Below the pieces are notes generated by a model. That model made no database searches and was not told the DNA's origin. It saw only the letters and a list, made by a program, of their open reading frames with translations. The position numbers and the translations under genes were made by a program. Shown one piece after another: positions 18,483 through 25,943 of a stretch of DNA of 64,000 bases (positions are counted from its first letter, which is position 1; each line of letters starts with the position of its first letter). This DNA comes from CAVSQX01 sp963730225 (lineage in GTDB: Bacteria; Planctomycetota; Phycisphaerae; Tepidisphaerales; Tepidisphaeraceae), in contig CAVSQX010000002.1 in NCBI GenBank assembly GCA_963730225.1, forward strand, positions 1,054,001-1,118,000, given 5' to 3'.

Positions 18483-19166
18483 ATGCCGCGCTCGGCCCGT
18501 CGATCGCTTGGCGACGAAGTGTATCACGTTCTTAACCGCGCCGCCTTGCGGTACAAGATTTTCCGCACGGAAAAGGATTTCGCCGCCTTTGAGCGGCTGC
18601 TATACGAAGCGGCCAGGCGGTTTCCCGGCATGCGCGTGCTGGCGTGGTGCGTGCTTTCCAATCACTGGCATCTGATTCTCTGGCCCCGGCGCGATGGCGA
18701 GCTGTCCGCGTTCATGTCGTGGCTGACGATGACCCATGCGATGCGATATCGGACGAGCCATCGCACCGTCGGCTACGGGCCGTTGTATCAGGGGCGGTAC
18801 AAATCGTTCGTGATCGAGCGGGATGAATATTTTCTGACGGCGGCGCGTTACGTCGAGCGCAACCCGCTGCGGGCCGGGCTCGTGAAACGCGCCCAGGAGT
18901 GGCGGTGGTCGAGCCTCTGGACGCGCCGGAATGGAACGGCGGAGCAGAAACGGATATTGCACGATTGGCCGGTGGATCGGCCGGCGAACTGGGTACAATG
19001 GGTGAACCAGCCGCAAACCGCGGCGGAGGAGGCGGCGATGCGGACCAGCATCCAACGCAGCCGCCCATTCGGCCGGCCCGCCTGGCAGCGCAAAATGGCC
19101 GACCGCTTGGGATTGATCAGTTGCTTCCGAGACCCCGGACGGCCCGGGAAAAAGAAAGGGCAATGA
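18483..19166 (+). CDS. REP-associated tyrosine transposase (RAYT), copy 2
   Basis: A 227-residue protein identical to copy 1 (17670-18353) except for Tyr to Arg at about residue 203 (PAWQRKM instead of PAWQYKM) and the final KKKGQ tail. All catalytic residues (HWH at 61-63, Tyr123) are kept, and the reading frame is intact. Tandem duplication of a RAYT is unusual because these genes are typically single copy in a genome. It shares the same left REP flank and ends in an inverse REP at 19170-19197. Confidence 0.92.
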   Translation: MPRSARRSLGDEVYHVLNRAALRYKIFRTEKDFAAFERLLYEAARRFPGMRVLAWCVLSNHWHLILWPRRDGELSAFMSWLTMTHAMRYRTSHRTVGYGPLYQGRYKSFVIERDEYFLTAARYVERNPLRAGLVKRAQEWRWSSLWTRRNGTAEQKRILHDWPVDRPANWVQWVNQPQTAAEEAAMRTSIQRSRPFGRPAWQRKMADRLGLISCFRDPGRPGKKKGQ

Positions 19167-19294
19167 TTAAAACCGCTCACGTCCCGGTTTCATTCTCTCC
19201 CGGTTTCATTCTCCCGGTTTCATTCTCTCGACGGAACTGAGCGGAAGCACCGTACCAAATTGCTATAAGCTTCGGTCTCCCATTTCCTGGTTTC

Positions 19295-20177
19295 TCAGAC
19301 TCGCGCCCGATTTCGGCGGCGACCAAGTACGAAAGTCGGAAGGACCGCGGCGCCCAGAATCGCCAGCCCACAGGGTTCGGGTACTGCAAATCCATCGCTG
19401 GTTTCCAGAGTCCATCCCGGGTTGGCCGCGAGAAATCCCGAGTCAAGCGAGACCAATGGATCGATGGTGCTTGTGTTTGGGCTGAACTGGTTGAACGAGT
19501 CGACCTCTTCGGTAATCTCGATGGGGTAATTCATATTCGCATCGATCCAGGTGGTCGTGGAGAAGGTCACGGAATCATCCGGCCCGATGGAGTCGGTCTG
19601 AAAGCTGATGGTGCCGAATTTATTCTGAGCGTACACATAGTAAGAACTGTTCCCTGCGGTGTTGAGCACAAAAATGGTTGTCGCGAAAGCTTGCCCTGAT
19701 CGATGTGTTTCCCACAGACACAAAGGTGGGCCCTCCACCGGCTTCGTTGCCGCCGTAATCCACGTTCTGGGAGTACGTTCCGTTGAGATCGATTTCCGCT
19801 GTTGTAGCGGTGGATCCCGTTGGCGGCAGCGCGAAGATGTCGTACGTCAACGTGGCGATCGCGATCGAGTCATAACTCGATTCTCCAGATGTGTACGCGC
19901 TTGTTGTGCTCACCGTGACGGTCGGATCGGTTCCCGCAGTGATCTGCCCCGAGGCAAAGGCGGAGCCAGGATCGGACGGATCGGAACCACCCACGTTATC
20001 CGCAATCATCGGGGCCGTGCTTGTCAGCGTGCCGGTTTCATGGCTGTTGGATGAATAGTCCTCGCCAGTTCCAACCTGTAGCGAGTACGTGGCAGAAGGA
20101 ATGGCAAACGCAATCGAGGCAGAAGACAAAAGTAAAAGCGCACCAAAAGCGCCCCGGCGAGCGGTACTGTTTAACAT
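19295..20177 (-). CDS. PEP-CTERM sorted extracellular protein (frameshifted)
   Basis: An N-terminal signal peptide (AFGALLLLSSASIAFA) starts a Ser/Thr-rich beta protein. The C-terminus has FAVPEPCGLAILGAAVLPTF followed by RRRNR. This is the PEP-CTERM sorting signal: VPEP, a membrane segment and an Arg cluster, recognised by exosortase. The frame breaks after TFVSVGNTSI. Dropping one base near 19697-19700 (ATCAGGGCAAG, read on the minus strand) resumes with QAFATTIFVLNTAG to give about 293 residues. No exosortase is present in this window. Function of the mature protein is unknown. Confidence 0.75.
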
Positions 20178-20310
20178 GCTCTCCTCTCCTACACGGCACA
20201 GACGATCGGCGTAACCCGCGGTGCGAATCTGATTGGATTGATCGTAGTGCGGACACGAGTGTAGTTCTTCCCAGATGCGATGTCAATCAAATTGCCGCAA
20301 GCTAATGTAA

Positions 20311-20490
20311 AGCTGGGGGGAATGGAACCGGGAATGGAACCGGGACGTGGGAATGGAACCGGGGAATGGAACCGGGACGTGAACGGTTTACTTCGGTCCT
20401 AATCTCCCAGAGCAACCAGCGATTAAAACCGCTCACGTACCGGTTTCATTCGGCCGGTTTCATTCTACTCACGTCCCGGTTTCATTCTCC
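20311..20490. repeat. RAYT-less REP remnant (MITE-like)
   Basis: A cluster of GGAATGGAACCGGG units ends in a left-type REP at about 20364-20391 (GGAACCGGGACGTGAACGGT). About 40 bases later come inverse REP units (AAACCGCTCACGTACCGGTT at about 20427, and another near 20468). This is the same inverted arrangement that flanks the RAYT genes at 17501-19197, but with no transposase between. The rest of 20178-20574 shows nothing else. Confidence 0.75.
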
Positions 20491-20574
20491 GAGTAGACCC
20501 GAAGCTCGCATTTGCCGCGGACGTTGAGGAATTCCTGGATCGTGCGACCGCCATATCCGCAATGCGATTGGAAG

Positions 20575-21021
20575 TCAGCCCGCCCGTCGAGATTTTTGTC
20601 CCTCGGTTTTGGCGGCCACATCGGCTCGCTTGATGTAGCCGGTGACCGCCTTGACTAAGAGCCCTGAGCGAGTTTCTCCATGCTGCTGGGCGAACCGATC
20701 GACAGCACCGAGTACATTGACCGGGAATGTAACATTGATGCGCACGGCTGGCTGGTGGAGTTTGGCAGTATCGATGGCGACGGTTGCCCAGGAACCGCTG
20801 GAGAAATCCTTGTTCCTCCAAAGGCTCTCGATTTCGCTGGCGTCGGGAATCGATTCACCATCGGCCACCATGCCTTGCAAATGAAGTTCGATTGCCTCGC
20901 GAGCCTGGTCGATCGCTTCGTCGAAGGTTAAGCCCGACGAAAAGCAGCCGGGGAGGTCCGGCACCGTAACGCCGTAGAGCGACTTGGGGTCTTTATGAAT
21001 CCAGAGGGGATAATAGTTCAT
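20575..21021 (-). CDS. hicB: HicB antitoxin
   Basis: A 148-residue protein. The N-terminal partial RNase H-like domain reads SLYGVTVPDLPGCFSSGLTFDEAIDQAREAIELHL, cut here only for description, with the family block VPDLPGCFSSG. The C-terminal part has a ribbon-helix-helix look (RINVTFPVNVLGAVDRFAQQHGETRSGLLVKAV in two pieces), suited to operator binding. HicB neutralises HicA and autorepresses. Start ATG 21021 has AGGA eight bases before it and follows the hicA stop by 28 bases. Confidence 0.9.
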   Translation of the reverse strand: MNYYPLWIHKDPKSLYGVTVPDLPGCFSSGLTFDEAIDQAREAIELHLQGMVADGESIPDASEIESLWRNKDFSSGSWATVAIDTAKLHQPAVRINVTFPVNVLGAVDRFAQQHGETRSGLLVKAVTGYIKRADVAAKTEGQKSRRAG

Positions 21022-21049
21022 AGCAAAATCCTCGAAATTGACCGGCCAA

Positions 21050-21250
21050 TTACCAGTCCCAACCGGCTTGTCTGTAGATGCTCCTGAGCGTCCCCAGCGG
21101 CAATGTTCCGCGATGAACCGAAACGGTCACGCGGCCCGGCTTTGCTGGATGCTTGAATTGGCGATGAGCACCTGCTTTGCGAACACAAATCCATCCTTCC
21201 GATTCGAGCCGCCGGACGATTTCGGCGCCCGATTTGTTCTTGTGCGGCAT
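21050..21250 (-). CDS. hicA: HicA mRNA interferase toxin
   Basis: A 66-residue protein with the double-stranded-RNA-binding-like HicA fold. IVRRLESEGWICVRKAGAHR holds the catalytic His29 in GAHRQFKH, and VTVSVHRGTLPLGTLRSI completes the beta-helix. HicA cleaves mRNA and tmRNA when not bound by HicB. It precedes hicB, the usual order. No ribosome binding site precedes the ATG, and the promoter is so close that the transcript may be nearly leaderless. Confidence 0.92.
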   Translation of the reverse strand: MPHKNKSGAEIVRRLESEGWICVRKAGAHRQFKHPAKPGRVTVSVHRGTLPLGTLRSIYRQAGWDW

Positions 21251-21252
21251 CT

Positions 21253-21287
21253 AGTGTGTATAATACACACTCGCATTGCTCTTGCAA
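21253..21287 (-). promoter_or_regulatory. hicAB promoter with palindromic operator
   Basis: Read on the minus strand, TTGCAA (about 21282-21287) and TATTAT (21260-21265) are separated by 16 bases, a near-consensus sigma-70-type promoter. The -10 sits inside a perfect palindrome, AGTGTGTAT-A-ATACACACT at 21253-21271, with 9-base arms. A ribbon-helix-helix HicB bound here would block RNA polymerase. The expected start point is only about 3 bases from the hicA ATG. Confidence 0.7.
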
Positions 21288-21550
21288 GCACGGATCTGCG
21301 CATTTTGCCCGAGATGTCCTTGATCCAGTGTATTGGCGTCTTTGATCGGGTGGATGCGTTGCCAGCCGCGCAGATGCCCAAACCCCTACTTTCCTACTAT
21401 TTAACTTGGGTAGCGCTTTTGACCAAAAGTGTTACCTTTTGTTCCCGCGTTCCCCGCCGATCGAAAAAAAGACCAACCCATCCAAAGAAAATCTTCCGCG
21501 CATCGAATCTTTCCAATCAGGAATTGGCCATCAACCGGGATCGCGATTCC

Positions 21551-21584
21551 CCTCCGTGCCTTCGTGCCTTCGTGCCTCCGTGCC
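21551..21584. repeat. CCTTCGTGC-type tandem repeat upstream of nuoI
   Basis: Four imperfect copies of a 9-base unit (CTCCGTGCCTTCGTGCCTTC and on) lie 20 bases before nuoI. They are the reverse complement of the unit at 11961-11990. The rest of 21288-21604 holds no gene that I can support. Confidence 0.6.
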
Positions 21585-21604
21585 TTTTCCCCTATACTTC
21601 CCCC

Positions 21605-22195
21605 ATGCAGCCCGTCCGCGCTTATTTCCGCAATCTTTACGACACGGTTCATTCTGCCCTGATCGGAATGCGCATCACGCTGAAATATTGCTTTCAGAAA
21701 ACCGTCGTCGTGCAGTATCCCGAGCAGCGGCTGTCGCCGGCGCCGCGGTATCGGGGGATTCATGAATTTGAGGCCGATAAGTGCATCGCCTGCGATCTGT
21801 GCGCAAAAGCCTGTCCAGTGGATTGCATCTACATTGACAAGACCGGCCCGCGACGGATCGACAAAGCGACGGGAACGGTGAATCCCGCCGATGCGAAGAA
21901 CGGGCAATTACTGCACTTCGCCATCGATTACAGCAAGTGTCTTTTCTGCGCGTTGTGCACCGAGCCGTGTCCGACGGAATGCATCCACATGGGCAAGCTG
22001 CACGATCTCAGCGGGTACAGCCGGGCGGATGTGGTGGTGGAATTTGCGGAACTGGCCAAGCGGAATCTGCACACGCCTCAGCCGCTGTGGATGGCTCGAA
22101 ACGCCGGGACGATTCCCTGGGTGAAGGCCGAGCAGGATCGGATCAGAATGGGACAGTTGCCGACCACGGCGGCCGATATTCCAGTAGTGAAATAA
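21605..22195 (+). CDS. nuoI: NADH-quinone oxidoreductase subunit I (orphan)
   Basis: A 196-residue ferredoxin-like protein with two 4Fe-4S motifs, CIACDLCAKACP and CLFCALCTEPCP, separated as in NuoI. The N-terminal amphipathic stretch fits the membrane-facing helix. NuoI carries clusters N6a and N6b between the NADH module and quinone site of complex I. A longer upstream open frame is non-coding repeat, so ATG 21605 is chosen. No other nuo gene is visible nearby. Either complex I genes are scattered in this genome or the protein serves another redox complex. Confidence 0.88.
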   Translation: MQPVRAYFRNLYDTVHSALIGMRITLKYCFQKTVVVQYPEQRLSPAPRYRGIHEFEADKCIACDLCAKACPVDCIYIDKTGPRRIDKATGTVNPADAKNGQLLHFAIDYSKCLFCALCTEPCPTECIHMGKLHDLSGYSRADVVVEFAELAKRNLHTPQPLWMARNAGTIPWVKAEQDRIRMGQLPTTAADIPVVK

Positions 22196-22526
22196 GCGTT
22201 TGGCGGGGGGTTGGGTCCGGTAACCGTGGCGGAGTAAATTACCCAACCGGCCATCAGGCTCAATTCGCAGAATCCAATTAAGCCGAAGCGTTGGCAGTCC
22301 GATGAGAATCGTGCAATCAGGTACTGGCCGCGCCGACGGAGGGCGGACGGAAACCTGGCCCGATGCGGTCGCTTGGCCGCCGGGCGCAAAGGGCGCTTGC
22401 ACTCGTGCTCCTGGCCGTTGTGCCGGGACGGGCGACTTCTCGGGGCTGTGCAAACGGCCTTGTAGTCCGACGGGTCTGATGACCCGGCGCGAGAAAATCG
22501 AAGGTCGCCTAACACGGGAGAATCTC
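22196..22526 (+). other. Long GC-rich leader before the first pilin gene
   Basis: This 331-base stretch has no convincing gene although a frame is open through part of it. It holds several GC-rich complementary segments, for example TGGCC near 22362 with GGCCG near 22375, and GGGCGCAAAGGGC at about 22381. It may be a structured 5' leader controlling pilin expression. I could not fit it to a known riboswitch with confidence. Confidence 0.35.
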
Positions 22527-22694
22527 ATGAAGGCGATGAATTTCTTGGCGCAGTTGGTTAAGGACGAGCAGGGCGGCGAAGTGTTGGAATACGCCCTCAT
22601 TGCCGGTCTGATTGTCGTGGCGTCGATCGCCATGATTACCACGGTCGGCGGCAAGGTGCTTGCCCGCTGGGGCTCGCTGAACAGCTCGATGTGA
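22527..22694 (+). CDS. flp: Flp-type type IVb pilin 1
   Basis: A 55-residue prepilin. The processing site is between the two glycines in DEQG-GEVLEYALIAG, leaving Glu at +5 and Tyr at +6, the Flp hallmark. The hydrophobic stretch ALIAGLIVVASIAMI follows and the protein ends KVLARWGSLNSSM. The TadV-type peptidase at 23323 should cleave it, and the Tad machine assembles it into adhesive pili. GGGAG precedes ATG 22527. A strong terminator follows at 22747, so this pilin can be expressed apart from the rest. Confidence 0.92.
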   Translation: MKAMNFLAQLVKDEQGGEVLEYALIAGLIVVASIAMITTVGGKVLARWGSLNSSM

Positions 22695-22746
22695 CCAACG
22701 CCGGTACGTCGACGATGCCGACGACTTGGTTTGCGGCATGGATTAA

Positions 22747-22776
22747 GCGGCGGCCGCAAGGCCGCCGCCTTTTCTT
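22747..22776 (+). terminator. Rho-independent terminator after pilin 1
   Basis: GCGGCGGCC, a GCAA tetraloop and GGCCGCCGC make a perfect nine-pair GC stem at 22747-22768, followed by CTTTTCTT. It lies 53 bases after the pilin 1 stop and before pilin 2. Confidence 0.85.
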
Positions 22777-22882
22777 GCCTCGACCGCAGCGGCATCGCAA
22801 GCGTTTTTTGGACTCGCGCTGTCGCGGTCAGCTCGAGCTCGAAAAGCAGATCTCGATTCGGTGAAACCGCGATTACAGCGCA

Positions 22883-22907
22883 CGACCATCGTGCCTGGCA
22901 CGATGGT
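22883..22907. repeat. Perfect 25-base palindrome upstream of pilin 2
   Basis: GACCATCGTGCC and GGCACGATGGTC are perfect complements around a single T. It lies 24 bases before the pilin 2 start codon. It could be a dimeric-repressor operator or an RNA hairpin masking the start region; no T-run follows, so termination is unlikely. Confidence 0.6.
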
Positions 22908-22930
22908 CCAACGTGGTGGAGAAGATCGCC

Positions 22931-23101
22931 ATGCAACGCCGTATCGGGTTTGCCCGCCGGCTGCTCCTGGATGAAGCCGGTGGCGAAACATTGGAGTACG
23001 CCATCGTGGCGGGACTCATTATTGTCGCCAGTTTGGCCATGATCACCAAGGTTGGTACCAAGGTGTTGGCTCGGTGGGGTTCGCTCAATAGTTCGCTCTA
23101 A
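22931..23101 (+). CDS. flp: Flp-type type IVb pilin 2
   Basis: A 56-residue prepilin with the cleavage site in DEAG-GETLEYAIVAG, Glu at +5 and Tyr at +6, and hydrophobic stretch IVAGLIIVASLAMI. The C-terminus KVLARWGSLNSSL is almost the same as pilin 1. ATG 22931 is preferred over a GTG at 22913 because GGAGAAG precedes it. It is probably a minor or alternative pilin subunit of the same fibre. Confidence 0.9.
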   Translation: MQRRIGFARRLLLDEAGGETLEYAIVAGLIIVASLAMITKVGTKVLARWGSLNSSL

Positions 23102-23119
23102 ACAGCGACGGAGATGCTC

Positions 23120-23287
23120 ATGAGATACCCAACCCTTTTACTACGACTCCTCAGAGACGAGCAGGGCGGCGAAGTGATTGAATACGCCCTGATCCTGGGC
23201 CTGATTATCGTCATTTGCATAGCCGCCATTGCCGAAATCGGAACCAAGGTGCTTGCCCGCTGGGGATCGGTCAACAGCTCGCTGTGA
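23120..23287 (+). CDS. flp: Flp-type type IVb pilin 3
   Basis: A 55-residue prepilin starting MRYPTLLLRLLRDEQG, with the cleavage site in EQG-GEVIEYALILG and Glu/Tyr at +5/+6. The C-terminus KVLARWGSVNSSL matches the other two. The start at 23120 has GGAG six bases upstream; an in-frame ATG at 23114 overlaps that site. It follows pilin 2 by 18 bases and is likely co-transcribed with it and with the peptidase gene at 23323. Confidence 0.9.
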   Translation: MRYPTLLLRLLRDEQGGEVIEYALILGLIIVICIAAIAEIGTKVLARWGSVNSSL

Positions 23288-23322
23288 GCCACGTTGGCCG
23301 ATAATTCCAAAGCGCGTCGGAC

Positions 23323-23862
23323 ATGAGCGAATCGCAGGTAACCATTTTGCCCCTGTTTGCGATGCTGCTCTGCGCGTCGGTGCAGGATCTTCGCAATCGG
23401 CGAATTCGCAATTGGCTGACGTTCTCGCTGATTCTTACCGGTGTGGGCCGCGCGCTGTTCGCCATCGGCCCGTTGTCGCCTATGCAGGCGATCTTGGGCA
23501 TGCTGGCGGGCGCTTCACTTCCGATCATTCTTTTCGCCCTGGGAGCGCTGGGCGGCGGCGATGTGAAACTGCTGGCCGGTGTCGGCGCGTGGCTGGGCGT
23601 CAGCGCGGCATTCGAGGTTTTCTGTGCGGCGGCGGTGCTGGGGATGGTCGTCGTGCTGATCCAGGCGGCTATTCAGGGCCGGCTGCGCACCTTATCGCGC
23701 AACTCGGCCGTATTGGTACTTAATCTGGCCCATCTTGACCAGGTTGGTCTGGATCACACGGTCGCAACCGGGCGCGACAGCCGCAGCATCGAGAAACCCC
23801 TGCCGTACGCGGTGCCGGTTCTGATTGCCGTTGCACTCCTGGTCTGCGGCTGCCTTCCCTGA
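23323..23862 (+). CDS. tadV: TadV/CpaA-type prepilin peptidase (A24 family)
   Basis: A 179-residue membrane protein. Catalytic aspartates are in SVQDLRNRRIRN (about residue 22) and GGGDVKLLAG (about residue 79), the GxGD motif of aspartic prepilin peptidases. It lacks the N-terminal methylase domain of PilD, as is usual for TadV. Several hydrophobic segments span the inner membrane. It should process the three Flp pilins and probably the TadE/TadG pseudopilins of this locus. Confidence 0.9.
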   Translation: MSESQVTILPLFAMLLCASVQDLRNRRIRNWLTFSLILTGVGRALFAIGPLSPMQAILGMLAGASLPIILFALGALGGGDVKLLAGVGAWLGVSAAFEVFCAAAVLGMVVVLIQAAIQGRLRTLSRNSAVLVLNLAHLDQVGLDHTVATGRDSRSIEKPLPYAVPVLIAVALLVCGCLP

Positions 23863-24083
23863 GGCGCTCCGATACAGATTTATCGGACACCGACCTCGGT
23901 GGCGAGAAGCGCGGACAAGTTAATCGACCCCTTCAAACGGCCGAAGCAGATTGATAGCGGTGAAAACCGCCGGCGCGGTTACTGCGCCTGCGGATGTTCG
24001 GCTGAGTTGGCTGATCGGATTTGCCGCGGTGCGATTCATATTGCATGAACGATTATGAGAGTCCCAAGTTCGGACCGGAGGCA

Positions 24084-24548
24084 ATGGTGAACAGAAAAAC
24101 ACGGATTCGTTCCTCGACGCGGCGATCGGGCGGTGCGCTGATCGAGATGGCGTTCACGCTTCAGTTGCTGTTGTGGCTGAGCATGGGCTGCGTGGAATTC
24201 GGGCAGTATTTTTACATCAAGCATTGCTTTGAATCGGCGGCGCGAGACGGCTGCCGCACCGCGATCCTGGGCACGGCGACGGAAGCGGCGGTAACCACCG
24301 CCATCACCAACACGCTGGCCCAGGCGAACGTGACGTTCAACTCGAGCTGGCTGACGATCTCGGATCTCGATGCCGTCACCACGGTAACCAATGTCGCCAA
24401 CGTGCCGCAGGGCGATCGCATCGAAGTTGCGCTTTCCACGAGCTACTACCAGATCCCCAATGTCTGCCGGCCGTTGTATTCGATCACGGGAAAAGGCATC
24501 GGCAACGGAAAGCAGATGACCGCCGAATGCACGATGTACAAGGAATAA
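24084..24548 (+). CDS. tadE: TadE-like pseudopilin
   Basis: A 154-residue protein with an N-terminal TadE segment, SGGALIEMAFTLQLLLWLSM, whose Glu follows a GA-type processing region. CVEFGQYFYIKHCFESAARDG is typical of the family, whose members join the pilus base after cleavage. Start ATG 24084 is chosen for GGAGG four to eight bases upstream; longer starts at 24021 and 24045 lack one. It is followed closely by the TadG-like gene. Confidence 0.85.
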   Translation: MVNRKTRIRSSTRRSGGALIEMAFTLQLLLWLSMGCVEFGQYFYIKHCFESAARDGCRTAILGTATEAAVTTAITNTLAQANVTFNSSWLTISDLDAVTTVTNVANVPQGDRIEVALSTSYYQIPNVCRPLYSITGKGIGNGKQMTAECTMYKE

Positions 24549-24592
24549 GCGGTTGGAGCCAAAGAAGGGTTTGAGATTTTTTGGAGATGAAA

Positions 24593-25689
24593 ATGAAACG
24601 CACAACTCCGCCTGTCGCCCGCCGCGGCGCGATACTGATTTACTCGATTTACATCATGCTTCTGATGACCGCGATGATTTCGCTGGCAGTGGATTACGGA
24701 CGCGTGCAGATGATCAAGACGGAGCTTCAGCGCGCCGCCGACGCCACGGCGCGCGGGCGCTGGAGTACTATGTCAACAGCGGCAGCAGCAAGACGGAACT
24801 CAGCGCGTCCCTAATGAAGACGAATATTGTGAACAACAACCCGATCGACGAAAACTCGGGAATCTCGCCGACGGTATCCCGCACCTGGGGCTATTGGGAG
24901 AACAACGCGTTTCATTCCGGCAGCAATTCCAGCTATCCGCTGGCTGTGCAGGTTCTGATTTCGCGCAGCGCGTCCAACAACAACGCGGTTCCGCTGGCGT
25001 TCCCGCTGCCGTCGGGCAGCACGTTTGTCACTCGAACCTGTGACGTGTGGGCGTCGTCGGTTGCGATGCTGCCGGCAGCGGTGTCCATCAACCAGACCGT
25101 GCAGGCTACCTGGGATCCGTGGTTGGCCGGAGCGACATCGGGCACCACCGCCAGCTACGATGACACCGCTCCCGCTCAGCAGGACACGACGCCCATCACG
25201 GTGATTCCCGGCAGCAGCATTACCATCAGCAGTGTAACCGGCGACGTGATGCACACGCCCGCCGCGGCGACCGATGGCCCCGATGGTGAAACCAGCAACA
25301 TGTACTGGCACATGAAAGACCCGCCGTCCGGCGCCGTGGCCGAAGGGCAGGGCGCGCAGAACAACATCGGTGACATCGAAACACCCATCGACTCGCTGAT
25401 CGGAGTGTTCGTCGGCAGCGGCACCCCGACGGCCGCCAATGCGCCGACCGTGGTTCGCTCGGAGTCGACGGATTACAACCAATCCTCCCCCATCGACAAC
25501 ATCCAGCTTCAGCAGCCGTTCTATGTGGGCGACGGAACCAACTACAACCACGATACGCAGACGTTTGTGGTGCCCTCCAATGCGAGCAACTTGTATCTGG
25601 GCATCATGGACGGTTACGAATGGGAAAACAATAACGGTTCCTTCACCGTGACGGGCGTCGAACAACCGCCGATCGAAATTGTGCAATAG
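24593..25689 (+). CDS. tadG: TadG-like pilus-associated protein (frameshifted)
   Basis: The first frame gives RRGAILIYSIYIMLLMTAMI and then LAVDYGRVQMIKTELQRAADATA, the standard TadG/TadE-like opening. It then derails. The adjacent frame resumes ALEYYVNSGSSKTELSAS, which is what TadG proteins show next (DAAALAG equivalent). One missing base near 24755 (GCGCGCGGGCGC) explains the break and gives about 365 residues. The rest is a large Ser/Thr-rich extracellular domain. GGAG precedes ATG 24593. TadG homologues help anchor or assemble the pilus. Confidence 0.75.
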
Positions 25690-25723
25690 CTGTGCATTGA
25701 TCGGTGAGATAGCAGGGGCGCCC

Positions 25724-25756
25724 ATTTAGCCCGGCGTGATTCACGCCGGGCTAAAT
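25724..25756. terminator. Perfect 33-base palindrome after tadG
   Basis: ATTTAGCCCGGCGTGA and TCACGCCGGGCTAAAT are perfect complements around one T. The hairpin would be very stable and stands 34 bases after the tadG stop, 187 bases before cpaB. There is no long T-run, so it may act as attenuator, mRNA stabiliser or a mobile palindrome as well as terminator. The remaining bases to 25943 show nothing clear. Confidence 0.55.
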
Positions 25757-25943
25757 TACGGAATGCGGGCGAGCAGTTCTTTGTCCGGTCCGGTAACCGC
25801 AGCCGCGCCATCCTGATCGGTCGGTTGGCAATTCCTGCCAGGTCCGACAACCATCCAATCCTGCCCACTCCGTTAAGTTGGTAAAGCTTGCCCTGATTCC
25901 CGCCGAAAAATCAACCAGTCGAATCTCGAATCGGAGAGACGTT

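Larger units (their letters stand above)
17501..19197 (+). mobile_element. Tandem REP-RAYT element (two 813-base units)
   Basis: Two nearly identical units begin at 17608 and 18421, an offset of 813 bases. Each carries one transposase gene. The left flank has the 28-base REP sequence at 17501-17528 and a variant at 17610-17637. Its exact inverse, beginning AAACCGCTCACGTCCCGGTT, lies at 18357-18384 and 19170-19197. The two copies differ by only a handful of bases near the 3' end, so the duplication is recent or kept uniform by conversion. Confidence 0.88.

Noticed and set aside
17489..19230. GAATGAAACCGGG repeats as a second CRISPR array
   Set aside because: Units are irregularly spaced, partly inverted, and flank a RAYT gene; there are no unique spacers of constant length.
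21038..21604. Upstream extension of nuoI to 385 residues
   Set aside because: It crosses hicA antisense, the hicAB promoter and a tandem repeat; NuoI proteins begin near ATG 21605.
22360..22440. c-di-GMP-I (GEMM) riboswitch call
   Set aside because: Only the AAACC and GCGCAAAG words resemble the class; the 3' conserved half is not recognisable, so it is kept only as a weak finding.
22302..22526. Upstream extension of pilin 1 to a 130-residue protein
   Set aside because: The extension is GC-rich without coding character; GGGAG and the family length both support ATG 22527.
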